Shown: positions 1-7,412, numbered from the stretch's first letter. The stretch is DNA of 9,886 bases from CALMEC01 sp964440285 (GCA_964440285.1 CAYTRV010000074.1:1-9886); one strand, 5' to 3'. Made by a program: numbers and translations. Notes: generated by a model from the sequence alone, not told the origin.

Positions 1-53
1 ATTCGAGGTCATTCATTGAGCCGAGGCTAGCCACGATCCCGGACGGCCCGAGG

Positions 54-77
54 CGAGTGGCAAGACGAGTGGCAAGA
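54..77. repeat. Perfect tandem duplication, 2 x 12 bp
   Basis: CGAGTGGCAAGA occurs twice with no gap (54-65 and 66-77). It lies in the gene-free stretch after the last gene of the leftward operon. Only two copies are present, so it is a simple slippage duplication as far as the sequence shows. No function can be assigned. The rest of positions 1-94 shows no gene, tRNA or other motif that I can support. Confidence 0.85.
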
Positions 78-94
78 TGCCGGTCGATGTCGCC

Positions 95-124
95 GGGTGC
101 CGCTCGATACATCGAGCGGCACCC
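95..124 (-). terminator. Perfect 14-bp hairpin, probable operon terminator
   Basis: GGGTGCCGCTCGAT (95-108) is followed by AC and then its exact reverse complement (111-124). It begins 7 bases after the stop codon of the DUF72 gene, the last gene of the leftward operon, which is where an intrinsic terminator belongs. There is no T-run on either side, so it is not a textbook Rho-independent terminator, but U-poor hairpin terminators are commonly proposed in high-GC actinobacteria. As a perfect dyad it could also act in the other direction, or be a protein-binding palindrome. Confidence 0.65.
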
Positions 125-131
125 TCGAGAA

Positions 132-1025
132 TCAGCTTCTACGCAGGGAAAGCAGCTCCGTGAAGCGGCTCGCCGCCTGCAGCGCGTAGTCCCGACTGTT
201 GTTGTTCATGACCACCGCCACTTCCTGGGCACGGTCGGCCATGTCGAGGACCGGCTCGACCCATTCCTCGAGCTCCCGGTCGGCGTACTCGTGGTCGAAC
301 CGTTCGGCCACAGTGCGGCCCCGGGTCCACATGGTGGCGTTGCGCCCGTGCATCCGGAGGTAGGCGAGTCCCGGCGACGTCACCTCCACGATCGGCGGCA
401 TGGCGCTCATCGCCTCCGCCCGCGGCGCGTCGACGCAGACCCACGCGGCGTCGTGCTCGGCGAGCAGGGCCGCTGCGCGCTCACGCTCGCCGGCCGCCAC
501 CCACGAGCGATGGCGGAACTCCACCGCGGCCCGAGCCGGCCGCAGCCGGGTGAGGATCCGGGCGAGTTCCTCCCGCTGGCGGTCGCCCGAGACGACGAAC
601 GGCGGGAGCTGCACCAGGATCGCGCCGAGCCGATCGCCGAGCGGCCCGCAGGCCTCGAGCAGTGCGTCGATGACGGCCTCGCGAAGCTCCCGGCTCGGCT
701 TGCGGATCCGTCCCTTGGCGTCCAGTTCGGCGGGGAGGTTGCGCAGCGCCGGCGGCAGGCGCCTGGGGTCGCTGGGATGGCCCGAGATCAGCTGGTGGGC
801 CTTGACGTGGAAACGGAACCCCGGCGGGGTGCGTTCGGCCCACGCCGCGACCGTCTCGATCGTCGGGAGCGCGTAGAAGCTCGCGTTGACCTCGACCATG
901 GGGAACCGTTCGGCGTAGTACCGGAGCCGCCCCTCCGCGTCGTTTCTCACCTCCGGTGGGTACCACCCCGCCTTGATGAACTCCGGGTCGGTCCACGACG
1001 CCGTTCCGATGAGGATCCCCGGCAC
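132..1025 (-). CDS. DUF72 (YecE-like) family protein
   Basis: 297 residues, full length for the family. The sequence shows the usual DUF72 layout: an N-terminal IGTASWTDP strand and turn (residues 6-14), VEVNASFYALP (about 44-54), the FRFHVKAH strand (about 70-77), VEFRHRSW in the middle, and RMHGRN followed by a C-terminal VVMNNN strand. DUF72 proteins are predicted TIM-barrel-like proteins, and no reaction is firmly established for them. The start is GTG, one base after the TGA of ccmH, with no clear ribosome binding site, so translation is probably coupled. It is the last gene of the leftward operon and is followed by a strong hairpin. Its position behind two cytochrome c maturation genes does not by itself show a shared function. 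Confidence 0.9.
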   Translation of the reverse strand: MPGILIGTASWTDPEFIKAGWYPPEVRNDAEGRLRYYAERFPMVEVNASFYALPTIETVAAWAERTPPGFRFHVKAHQLISGHPSDPRRLPPALRNLPAELDAKGRIRKPSRELREAVIDALLEACGPLGDRLGAILVQLPPFVVSGDRQREELARILTRLRPARAAVEFRHRSWVAAGERERAAALLAEHDAAWVCVDAPRAEAMSAMPPIVEVTSPGLAYLRMHGRNATMWTRGRTVAERFDHEYADRELEEWVEPVLDMADRAQEVAVVMNNNSRDYALQAASRFTELLSLRRS

Positions 1026-1026
1026 G

Positions 1027-1473
1027 TCAGCCGTCGCCGAAGGCGTCCAGCTCCCGGTCCACGCGGGCGCGGTCCTCGCTGCTGAGCGCGACCTCCGCCT
1101 CCTCCGCCCGGGGCCGGCGCTTCGCCCACGCGCGGGTCACGAACGGGATCGCGCACAGTCCGATGGCGACGGCCACCGCCGGTACGACCCAGGCCACGAG
1201 GTCGAAGCCCTTCGCCGGCGGGGTGGTCAGCACAGCCCGGCCGAACTCCGCGACGAACTCGGCCTTGATCTCGTCCTTCGTACGGCCCTGGCGGATTCGT
1301 TCGGCGATCTGCGCTTTCATCCGCTGGGCGACCGGGGCGTTCGACACCTCGAGCGGCCCGTTGCAGGTCGGGCAGCGAAGCTCCTCCGCGACCTCCGTGA
1401 CCGTCAGGCCGAGCGCGGTCGTCGGGGCGAACAGCAGCGCCGTCGCGAGCAGGACGGCCGCGAGCCGCTTCAC
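1027..1473 (-). CDS. ccmH: Cytochrome c-type biogenesis protein, CcmH family
   Basis: 148 residues. A hydrophobic signal or anchor segment (about 4-22) precedes the extracytoplasmic domain, which carries the CcmH signature ELRCPTCNG (C34 and C37; the family motif is LRCxxC). The predicted three-helix domain follows (VAQRMKAQIAERIRQG..DEIKAEFVAEFG), then PAKGFDLVAWVVPAVAVAIG, a C-terminal membrane helix (about 93-115) and a charged tail. CcmH proteins keep the apocytochrome haem-binding cysteines reduced and work with haem lyase (CcmF) outside the cytoplasmic membrane. The open frame continues upstream to 1803, but the GTG at 1473 is preferred because it gives the signal segment at once and overlaps the TGA of the upstream thioredoxin gene by GTGA. 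No ccmE, ccmF or ccsA/ccsB is in this window. Confidence 0.9.
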   Translation of the reverse strand: MKRLAAVLLATALLFAPTTALGLTVTEVAEELRCPTCNGPLEVSNAPVAQRMKAQIAERIRQGRTKDEIKAEFVAEFGRAVLTTPPAKGFDLVAWVVPAVAVAIGLCAIPFVTRAWAKRRPRAEEAEVALSSEDRARVDRELDAFGDG

Positions 1474-2090
1474 GGACCGAGGACCTTGTCGAGATGGGCG
1501 GCGATCTCCCGTCCCGAGGCCTCGGTGATGCCACCGCGGAACGGGACCAGCCGCATCCGGCCGTCCGGGTCGATCACGAAGGTCTCGGGGAGCTGGGCCG
1601 TCTCGAACTTCTTCTGCGTCCGGTCGGTGCCGTCGCGGACCGACGGGAAGGTGATCCCGAACCGCCGGATGAAGTCCTTCGCGTCGCTCGAGATGTCCTG
1701 GGTGTTGACGCCCAGGACGACGACGCCCTTCGACGCGTAGCGCGTCCAGAGCGACTCGAGGATCGGCGCCTCCTCCTTGCACGGGTCGCACCACGACGCC
1801 CACAGGTTCACGACGACCGGCCGGCCGCGCAGGGAGCTGAGCGAGAGCTCCGAACCCGCCGGGCCGACGTTCCCTCCGGCGGAGAGGACCGGGAGCGCGA
1901 AGTCGGGCGCGAGCACCGCCTCGTTCTCAGCGATGCGCCGGTCGATCGAGAGGTCCTCGTCGTTGTTGATGAGGCCGAGGATCAAGAGCAGAACGAGACC
2001 CGCGGCCAGAAGGCACCCGATCGTGAGGCCCACGATGCGGCCGCGACTCCAACCGCCCGTGCCGGGCGCAACGGGTTCAGGTGAGTCCAC
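1470..2090 (-). CDS. Membrane-anchored TlpA/ResA/CcmG-like thiol-disulfide oxidoreductase
   Basis: 206 residues from the chosen GTG. A short cytoplasmic leader is followed by one membrane helix (about 18-41) and an extracytoplasmic AhpC/TSA-redoxin type thioredoxin domain. VVNLWASWCDPC carries the redox pair C101/C104, GVNTQD is the typical next strand, and QLPETFVID supplies the cis-proline P168. Proteins of this type (ResA, CcmG/DsbE) pass reducing equivalents to apocytochrome c, and the next gene is ccmH, which supports that role. A longer start at GTG 2123 adds 11 residues, but its GGAGG lies directly against the start codon. GTG 2090 sits 6 bases after TACATT, as expected for a leaderless start. 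I cannot say whether ResA, CcmG or TlpA is the best name. Confidence 0.87.
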   Translation of the reverse strand: MDSPEPVAPGTGGWSRGRIVGLTIGCLLAAGLVLLLILGLINNDEDLSIDRRIAENEAVLAPDFALPVLSAGGNVGPAGSELSLSSLRGRPVVVNLWASWCDPCKEEAPILESLWTRYASKGVVVLGVNTQDISSDAKDFIRRFGITFPSVRDGTDRTQKKFETAQLPETFVIDPDGRMRLVPFRGGITEASGREIAAHLDKVLGP

Positions 2091-2096
2091 ACCCGC

Positions 2097-2102
2097 AATG
2101 TA
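2097..2102 (-). promoter_or_regulatory. Possible leaderless -10 box before the tlpA-like gene
   Basis: On the minus strand TACATT fits the actinobacterial TANNNT -10 pattern. It is followed by six bases (GCGGGT) and then the GTG at 2090, so transcription would begin at or next to the start codon. No convincing -35 is seen. If real, it would let the tlpA-ccmH-DUF72 genes be expressed apart from the trp genes. The pattern is short and could arise by chance. Confidence 0.35.
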
Positions 2103-2124
2103 GCGCCACCGTCGACCCGCCACC

Positions 2125-2144
2125 CTCCGACGTGGCGATCGGAG
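2125..2144 (-). terminator. Weak hairpin just after trpC
   Basis: CTCCGA (2125-2130) and TCGGAG (2139-2144) form a 6-bp stem with an 8-base loop, 4 bases beyond the trpC stop codon. There is no T-run. It could cause partial termination between the trp genes and the cytochrome maturation genes, which would fit the possible promoter just downstream. Stems this short are common by chance in GC-rich DNA. Confidence 0.3.
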
Positions 2145-2148
2145 ACAC

Positions 2149-2931
2149 TCAGCCCGCGTTGCCGAGCAGCGCCCGGACGGCCTGCGCCGGGTCGGGCGAG
2201 GACATCAGCGCCTCACCGACCAGGATGGCGTCGACCCCCGCCTCCCCCAGGCGCCGGACGTCCGCCGGGTCGGAGATCCCCGACTCGGCGACCACGACGG
2301 TGCCCGCCGGGATGTCCGAGAGCAGGCGCAGCACGGTGTCGGGGTCCACCTCGAGGGTCTTGAGGTTGCGGTTGTTGATCCCGACGATCTCGGCGCCCGC
2401 CTCGACCGCGATCTCGGCGTCCTGTTCGTCGTGGACCTCCACGAGCAGGTCCAGGCCGAGGTCGTGCCCGACATGGAGAAGGTCGGCGAGCAACTCGGGC
2501 CCGGTGGCGGCGACGATCAGCAGCGCCGCGTCCGCCCCCGCGAGGCGCGCCTCGACGAGCTGGTACTCGTCGACGATGAAGTCCTTACGGAGGAGCGGCA
2601 GCGAGGACGCCGCGCGCGCCTCCCGCAGGTCGTCGAGGCTGCCTCCGAAGAACTGCGGCTCGGTGAGGATCGAGCACGCCGACGCGCCGCCCTCCTCGTA
2701 CGCCCGGACGATCTCGGTGACGCTCGCACCGGGCCGGATCGCTCCGCGCGACGGGCTCGCCCGCTTCATCTCCGCGATCAGGGACACCCCCGGCGCGATG
2801 AGCGCCTCGGAGAACGGACGCCCGCGGCCTGGAGGTGCGAGTCCCTCGGCGAGCTCCTCGATCGGACGCTCGGCCCGCCGGCGCGCCACCTGGGTGCGGG
2901 TCGCTTCGACGATGTCCTCGAGAAATCCCAC
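2149..2931 (-). CDS. trpC: Indole-3-glycerol phosphate synthase
   Basis: 260 residues, the usual length for a single-domain enzyme. It closes the indole ring by converting 1-(2-carboxyphenylamino)-1-deoxyribulose 5-phosphate to indole-3-glycerol phosphate in the cytoplasm. The TIM-barrel catalytic residues are all visible: E54 and K56 in IAEMKRASPSRG, K116 in LLRKDFIVDEYQ, E165 in LLVEVHDE, N186 in GINNRNLKTLEVD, and E216/S217 in VAESGI. No TrpF domain is fused. The start is GTG (MGFLEDIV reading), preceded by a strong AGGAGG (2944-2939) seven bases upstream that overlaps the trpD stop codon. It is the last trp gene of the cluster. Confidence 0.97.
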   Translation of the reverse strand: MGFLEDIVEATRTQVARRRAERPIEELAEGLAPPGRGRPFSEALIAPGVSLIAEMKRASPSRGAIRPGASVTEIVRAYEEGGASACSILTEPQFFGGSLDDLREARAASSLPLLRKDFIVDEYQLVEARLAGADAALLIVAATGPELLADLLHVGHDLGLDLLVEVHDEQDAEIAVEAGAEIVGINNRNLKTLEVDPDTVLRLLSDIPAGTVVVAESGISDPADVRRLGEAGVDAILVGEALMSSPDPAQAVRALLGNAG

Positions 2932-2938
2932 GCGCGCT

Positions 2939-2944
2939 CCTCCT
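2939..2944 (-). promoter_or_regulatory. Strong ribosome binding site of trpC
   Basis: AGGAGG on the minus strand, 7 bases before the trpC GTG. It shares bases with the TAG stop of trpD. It is the only near-perfect Shine-Dalgarno sequence at a start in this window; most other genes rely on overlapping start/stop codons. It fixes the trpC start. Confidence 0.8.
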
Positions 2945-3977
2945 ACCCGCCGGACGCCGCCGGCGCCAGTTCGTTGGTGGCCGCGACGAAGGCCGCCAGC
3001 CGCTCTCCGGCACGACCGCTCGAGAGGCTTTCACGCGCCGCCTCGAACCCCTCCTCGATCGATCCGACGATTCCCGATACGAAGATGGCCGCGGCGGCGT
3101 TGAGCGCCACGAGGTCCCCGGCCGCCCCCCGGCCGCTCTCGAGGACCGTGGTGATGATGGCGGCGTTCTCGGCCGGCTCACCACCGGCGATCTCGGCCTC
3201 GCCCGGCCGCGCGATCCCGAAGCTGTCCGGGTCGAGGCGCCACGTCCGTATTCCGTCCGCGTCCACCTCCACGACATCGGTCGGGCCGGCCGTGGAGATC
3301 TCGTCCATGCCGTCCCGGGCGGCGACCACGAGCGCATGGTCCACGCCAAGCACGGCGAGCGCCTCCCCGAGACGGTCGAGGTAGGCGGGGTCGGAGACGC
3401 CGATGACCTGACGACGGACCCCTGCGGGGTTGGTGAGCGGGCCGAGAAGGTTGAAGATCGTCCGCACCCCGAGGGCGCGGCGCACCGGGACGATGTGCCG
3501 GAACGCCGGGTGGTGCGCCGGGGCGAACATGAAGCCGATGCCTGTGCGCTCGATGCAGGTGGCCACCGCGCCGGGCGCCAGGTCGATGCGGGCGCCGAGC
3601 GCCTCGAGCACGTCCGCGCTCCCGCTGCGTGAGGTCGACGAGCGGTTGCCGTGCTTCGCGACCGCGACGCCGGCGCCCGCCACGACGAACGCGGCGGCCG
3701 TGGAGACGTTGAACGTCGAGCGGCCGCCGCCCGTGCCGCAGGTGTCCACCAGCGGCGCCCTGTCGGTACGCACGGGTTCGCTCCGTGCCCGCACGACGGA
3801 CGCCAGGCCCGCGAGCTCGCCGGCGGTCTCGCCCTTCGCGCGTAGCGCGATGAGGAACGCAGCGGTCTGCACCGGGTCGACCTCGCCCGCCATCACCAGG
3901 TCGAGGGCCTCCGCGGCGCCGTCGCGCCCGAGGTCCTCACCGGCCAGGAGCCGGTCGATCTGCGCGGCGACGCTCAC
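2943..3977 (-). CDS. trpD: Anthranilate phosphoribosyltransferase
   Basis: 344 residues. It joins anthranilate to PRPP to give N-(5-phosphoribosyl)anthranilate, the second committed step of tryptophan synthesis. The N-terminal helical domain (about 1-70) is followed by the PRPP-binding VDTCGTGGG (77-85), NVSTAAAFV, KHGNRSSTSRSGSADVLEALG (starting at 108), FNLLGPLTNP (about 175-184) and the magnesium-site DGMDEIS (222-228). The open frame extends upstream to 4109, but that part is antisense-like arginine/proline-rich sequence inside trpG. GTG 3977 overlaps the trpG stop (GTGA) and gives the normal family length. TrpD and TrpG are separate here, unlike the fused enterobacterial form. Confidence 0.97.
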   Translation of the reverse strand: MSVAAQIDRLLAGEDLGRDGAAEALDLVMAGEVDPVQTAAFLIALRAKGETAGELAGLASVVRARSEPVRTDRAPLVDTCGTGGGRSTFNVSTAAAFVVAGAGVAVAKHGNRSSTSRSGSADVLEALGARIDLAPGAVATCIERTGIGFMFAPAHHPAFRHIVPVRRALGVRTIFNLLGPLTNPAGVRRQVIGVSDPAYLDRLGEALAVLGVDHALVVAARDGMDEISTAGPTDVVEVDADGIRTWRLDPDSFGIARPGEAEIAGGEPAENAAIITTVLESGRGAAGDLVALNAAAAIFVSGIVGSIEEGFEAARESLSSGRAGERLAAFVAATNELAPAASGG

Positions 3978-4549
3978 GCCGCCATGCCGAGGAAGTTCGC
4001 CAGGAGGCGTTTCCCGGCGGCGGTCAGGATGGACTCGGGGTGGAACTGCACGCCCTCGACCGGCAGCTCGCGGTGGCGGATCCCCATGATGACGTCGCCG
4101 TCGCACCACGCCGACACCTCGAGCTCGTCCGGTAGGTCGCCCTCGACGATCAGCGAGTGGTAGCGGGTCGCGGTCATCGGGTTCTCGATCCCCGCGAACA
4201 GCGTCCGCCCGTCGTGGGCGATCTCGCTGGTCTTCCCGTGGACCGGCGCCTCACCTCGAACGATCCTGCCGCCGAACGCCTGGCCGATCGCCTGATGGCC
4301 GAGGCAGACGCCGAGCACTGGCACCCGGCCGGCGAAGTGACGGATCGCCTCGACGGAGATCCCGGCCTCGTCGGGGGTCTTCGGCCCCGGGGAGATCACG
4401 AGGTGCGTCGGGGCGAGGGCGTCGAGCCCGGCCAGGTCGATCTTGTCGTGGCGGTGGACGAGCACCTCCGCGCCCTGCTCCGCGAGGTACTGGAACAGGT
4501 TGTACGTGAAGCTGTCGTAGTTGTCGACGAGGGCGACGCGTGGGTTCAT
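3974..4549 (-). CDS. trpG: Anthranilate synthase component II (glutamine amidotransferase)
   Basis: 191 residues, a free-standing class I glutamine amidotransferase. It frees ammonia from glutamine for TrpE. The catalytic triad is visible: C82 in GVCLGHQAIGQAF, and H170 and E172 in GVQFHPESI. The N-terminal VDNYDSFTYNLFQYL and ISPGP motifs are typical of the TrpG/PabA group. It begins with ATG six bases after trpE and overlaps trpD at its end. Placement between trpE and trpD supports TrpG. Because TrpG and PabA are close relatives, it may also serve 4-amino-4-deoxychorismate synthase if no separate pabA exists; that is not testable here. Confidence 0.96.
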   Translation of the reverse strand: MNPRVALVDNYDSFTYNLFQYLAEQGAEVLVHRHDKIDLAGLDALAPTHLVISPGPKTPDEAGISVEAIRHFAGRVPVLGVCLGHQAIGQAFGGRIVRGEAPVHGKTSEIAHDGRTLFAGIENPMTATRYHSLIVEGDLPDELEVSAWCDGDVIMGIRHRELPVEGVQFHPESILTAAGKRLLANFLGMAA

Positions 4550-4555
4550 CGAGCC

Positions 4556-6088
4556 CTACCAGTCCGCCTGCGCCGCCGCGACCTCGATCGCGCGGAACAT
4601 GGCGGCCGCCTTGTTCTCGGACTCGGTGAACTCCGAGGCGGCGACCGAGTCGGCGACGATCCCGGCGCCGGCCTGCACGTACGCCATTCCGCCGTGGCAC
4701 ACCATCGTGCGGATGGTGATGCAGGTGTCGAGGTCGCCGTCGAAGCCGAGGTAGCCGACCGCGCCCCCGAAGGGTCCGCGCTTGGTGGGCTCGAGCTCGT
4801 CGATGATCTCCATCGCCCGCACCTTCGGCGCCCCGGACAGCGTCCCGGCGGGGAACGCCGCGCGCAGGGCATCGGTCGCGCGCATCCCCTCGGCCAGCTC
4901 CCCCACGACGCTGCTCTCGATGTGCATCACGTGGCTGTACAGGTGGATGCCCATGAGCTCCTTGACGCTGACCGTCCCCGGCCGTGCGACGCGGCCGATG
5001 TCGTTGCGACCGAGGTCGACGAGCATGACGTGCTCCGCGCGCTCCTTGGGATCCTCCAGCAGCTCCTCGGCGAGGCGCTGGTCCTCGGCGAGGGTGTGAC
5101 CCCGCGGGCGGGTCCCGGCGATCGGCCGCGTCTCCACCTTGCCGTCGCTGACCTTGACCAGCATCTCGGGGGACGCCCCCACCAGCGCGACGTCCCCGAA
5201 GTCGAGGAAGAACATGTACGGCGACGGGTTGACGGTGCGAAGCCCGCGGTAGACGGCGAACGGGTCGAGCGACATCCGGGCGGCGAACCGCTGCGACGGG
5301 ACGACCTGGAAGGCGTCGCCGGCGAACACGTACTCGCGGACCCGCTCGACGGCCGCCTCGAACGCCTTGCGCGTCATGTTGCTCTCGATCGGGCCGATCT
5401 CCGGCTCGGCGGCGATCTCGGGACGCGGGGGGACGGGCCCGGCGAGCCGTTCCTTGAGCTCGGTGAGTTCGTCCACCGCCCGCCGGTAGGCGGCATCCGC
5501 GGGTTCGCCCTGGTCGAGGCGGCACGGGACGACCAGCGTGAGTGAGCGTCGCAGGTGGTCGAACTGCACGACCGGTCCGGTCACCATCAGCGCGATGTCG
5601 GGGATGCCGCGGTCGTCATGCGGCACGTGGGGGAGCCGCTCGACCCGGCGGACAAGGTCGTAGCCGAAGAACCCGACCGCCCCGCCGTGGAACGCGAGCG
5701 GGTCGGACGGCGGGGCGACGCCGACGGACGTCACGACGTCCTCGACCGCGCCGAACGGGTCGTCCGCGTCGAGCGTCCGGATCGTCCCGTCCGAGGACAG
5801 CACCGCGAGCTCGGCGCCGGCGCCGCGTATGACCGCCTGCGGACGGATGCCGATCATGGAGTACCGACCGAGTCGCTGCCCTTCCTCCGCCGACTCGAGC
5901 AGGAAGCACGGGCCGTCGTCGCGGAGCTTGAGGAACGCGCTGACGGGCGTCTCGCAGTCGGCGATGAACGTGTGGACGAGCGGCACCTGCCGGTGCGACC
6001 CCGCGAGCGCGGCCACCTCCTCGAGCGTCGGCGACACCGACGGGCCGGCGACGTCCGGCCGGGTGACGTTGAGCCGCAACTGGCTCAT
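4556..6088 (-). CDS. trpE: Anthranilate synthase component I
   Basis: 510 residues. With TrpG it converts chorismate and glutamine to anthranilate. Domains: an N-terminal anthranilate synthase I region with the LLES motif (63-66) used for tryptophan feedback binding, then the chorismate-binding domain. That domain shows GDAFQVVPSQRF (about 257-268), NPSPYMFF (287-294, also part of the feedback site in characterised enzymes), PIAGTRPRG (322-330), DLGRNDIGR (358-366), the catalytic histidine region VMHIES (H389), FPAGTLSGAPKVRAMEII (412-429) and GAGIVADS. Retention of LLES suggests end-product inhibition. The frame is open 20 codons further upstream, but ATG 6088 overlaps the hisIE stop (ATGA) and gives the normal N terminus. 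Confidence 0.97.
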   Translation of the reverse strand: MSQLRLNVTRPDVAGPSVSPTLEEVAALAGSHRQVPLVHTFIADCETPVSAFLKLRDDGPCFLLESAEEGQRLGRYSMIGIRPQAVIRGAGAELAVLSSDGTIRTLDADDPFGAVEDVVTSVGVAPPSDPLAFHGGAVGFFGYDLVRRVERLPHVPHDDRGIPDIALMVTGPVVQFDHLRRSLTLVVPCRLDQGEPADAAYRRAVDELTELKERLAGPVPPRPEIAAEPEIGPIESNMTRKAFEAAVERVREYVFAGDAFQVVPSQRFAARMSLDPFAVYRGLRTVNPSPYMFFLDFGDVALVGASPEMLVKVSDGKVETRPIAGTRPRGHTLAEDQRLAEELLEDPKERAEHVMLVDLGRNDIGRVARPGTVSVKELMGIHLYSHVMHIESSVVGELAEGMRATDALRAAFPAGTLSGAPKVRAMEIIDELEPTKRGPFGGAVGYLGFDGDLDTCITIRTMVCHGGMAYVQAGAGIVADSVAASEFTESENKAAAMFRAIEVAAAQADW

Positions 6089-6723
6089 CGACGGCGCGAT
6101 TCCAGCTCGCCGGCAACCTCCTCGAGCCGAACCCCGGCCGCCCTCCACAGCACGGCCAGGTGGTAGAGCAGGTCGGCGCTCTCGTAGATGACCTGCCCCC
6201 GTTCGGCGCCCTTCGCCGCGAGGACGACCTCAGTGGCCTCCTCCCCGACCTTCTTGCAGACCGTGTCGATGCCCTTGGCGAGCAACCGGGCGGTGTAGGA
6301 CGCGTCGGCGTCGGCGGCGCCCGCGCGCTCTTCGATGACCCGTTCGAGCCCCGTCAGGGCCGCGAACGGCTGGGCGTCGTCGCCGGCGAGCCGATCGAGG
6401 AAGCACGAGGGGGCGCCCGTGTGGCATGCCACGCCGGTCTGGTCGACGAGCACGACGAGAGCGTCGCCGTCGCAGTCGAGCAGGATGCCCCGCACACGCT
6501 GGGTGTTGCCGCTCGTCGCGCCCTTGTGCCAAAGCTCCCGGCGGGACCGCGACCAGAACCACGTCTCCCCCTCCTCGATGGTGCGCGCCAGCGACTCGGC
6601 GTTCATCCAGGCGTGGGTGAGCACCCGTCCGCTGGTGGCGTCCTGCACAACCGCCGGGACGAGACCGCCGGCTCCGTACCGGACGCGGGCGAGCACATCT
6701 GGCTCGACATCGACGGAGCTCAT
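6085..6723 (-). CDS. hisIE: Bifunctional phosphoribosyl-AMP cyclohydrolase / phosphoribosyl-ATP pyrophosphatase
   Basis: 212 residues with two domains. The HisI half (about 1-115) carries FWSRSRRELWHKGATSGN (56-73), the metal-binding DCDGD (83-87) and the zinc cysteines C100 and C107 in GVACHTGAPSCF. The HisE half (about 124-208) has KKVGEEATEVVLAAK (157-171) and ESADLLYHLAVLW (181-193), the acidic metal-binding helices of the all-alpha NTP-pyrophosphatase fold. It performs histidine steps 2 and 3 (PR-ATP to PR-AMP to ProFAR). ATG 6723 overlaps the deoC stop and its own stop overlaps trpE. HisI next to trpE is known in other actinobacteria, but hisF and hisA are not seen here. Confidence 0.96.
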   Translation of the reverse strand: MSSVDVEPDVLARVRYGAGGLVPAVVQDATSGRVLTHAWMNAESLARTIEEGETWFWSRSRRELWHKGATSGNTQRVRGILLDCDGDALVVLVDQTGVACHTGAPSCFLDRLAGDDAQPFAALTGLERVIEERAGAADADASYTARLLAKGIDTVCKKVGEEATEVVLAAKGAERGQVIYESADLLYHLAVLWRAAGVRLEEVAGELESRRR

Positions 6724-7412
6724 CCCGACTTCAGGAGCTCCTTCATGATCCTGACCGCCGACCCGGTCCCGATCCGGGACGCGCCGGCGTTGATCATCGC
6801 CTCGGCCGTCTCGAGCGTGCGGATGCCGCCGGAGGCCTTCACACCGACGCCTTCCGGGAGCGCCTCCCGCATCAGCTCGACGTCCTCGACGACCGCCTGC
6901 GTACCGACCCCGGTGGCCGTCTTCGCGAAGTCCGCGCCGGCGTCCGCGACGATCTTGCAGGCGAGGCGCTTGAGCTTGTCGTCGAGATAAGGTGCCTCGA
7001 TGATGACCTTGACGATGACGGTGCCGCGAGCGTCATTGACCGCGCGTGAGTGCACCGCGCGAACGAGGGTCGACAGCTCGCTCCGGACGAACCCGAAGTC
7101 GCCGGAGCGAAGCGCCACGATGTTCATGCACACATCGAGCTCGTCCGCTCCGGCGGTCACTGCCTGCTCCGCCGCGTTGATCTTCGCCTGCGGCAGGTCG
7201 GCCCCGTACGGGAACGAGATCACCGCGCAGGTCTTGACGTCGCAGCCGTGGAGGCGGTCGGCCATGACCGGCAGGAACGTCGGGAACGAGCACACCGTGG
7301 CGAAATGATGCTCCCGCGCCTCGTCGCACACCCGCTCGATGTCCGCCTGGGTGGCGCGCACATCCAGGAGCGTGTGATCAATCGTCTTCGCGAGCTCCTC
7401 GGGTTGGATCAG
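6720..7412 (-). CDS. deoC: Deoxyribose-phosphate aldolase, 5' end uncertain
   Basis: It cleaves 2-deoxyribose 5-phosphate to glyceraldehyde 3-phosphate and acetaldehyde. From the CTG chosen here it is 230 residues. Recognisable sequence starts at once with LAKTIDHTLL, then ATVCSFPTFLPV, ISFPYG, GADELDVCMNI (catalytic D93), VKVIIEAPYL, ADFAKTATG (Schiff-base lysine K164) and GVKASGGIRT (K192), so the enzyme should be active. No ATG, GTG or TTG in this frame lies between the conserved start and the fpg gene region. The next inside start (GTG at 7361) would remove the conserved DHTLL. The choices are a CTG start coupled to a 9-codon ORF beginning at ATG 7438, or that ATG being the true start with one base lost in the sequence. 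It is first in the leftward array and overlaps hisIE. Confidence 0.9.
   Translation of the reverse strand: MIQPEELAKTIDHTLLDVRATQADIERVCDEAREHHFATVCSFPTFLPVMADRLHGCDVKTCAVISFPYGADLPQAKINAAEQAVTAGADELDVCMNIVALRSGDFGFVRSELSTLVRAVHSRAVNDARGTVIVKVIIEAPYLDDKLKRLACKIVADAGADFAKTATGVGTQAVVEDVELMREALPEGVGVKASGGIRTLETAEAMINAGASRIGTGSAVRIMKELLKSG

Noticed and set aside
57..1085. Plus-strand open frame of 342 codons over the DUF72 gene
   Set aside because: Arg/Pro/Gly-rich antisense reading of a well-supported gene. It also runs through the terminator hairpin.
1474..1803. 110-residue N-terminal extension of CcmH
   Set aside because: Antisense-like composition within the thioredoxin gene, and it would bury the signal segment inside the protein.
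3978..4109. 44-residue N-terminal extension of TrpD
   Set aside because: Arg/Pro-rich shadow of trpG. The GTG at 3977 overlaps the trpG stop and gives the normal length.
4157..5545. Long plus-strand open frame (462 codons) opposite trpE and trpG
   Set aside because: High-GC third positions keep antisense frames open. The translation is rich in Arg, Gly, Asp and His, has no domain pattern, and lies over two genes with complete catalytic motifs.
6734..6741. GGAGCTCC palindrome near the hisIE start
   Set aside because: It lies within deoC coding sequence, and the AAGGAG it contains is about 14 bases from the ATG, too far for a normal ribosome binding site.
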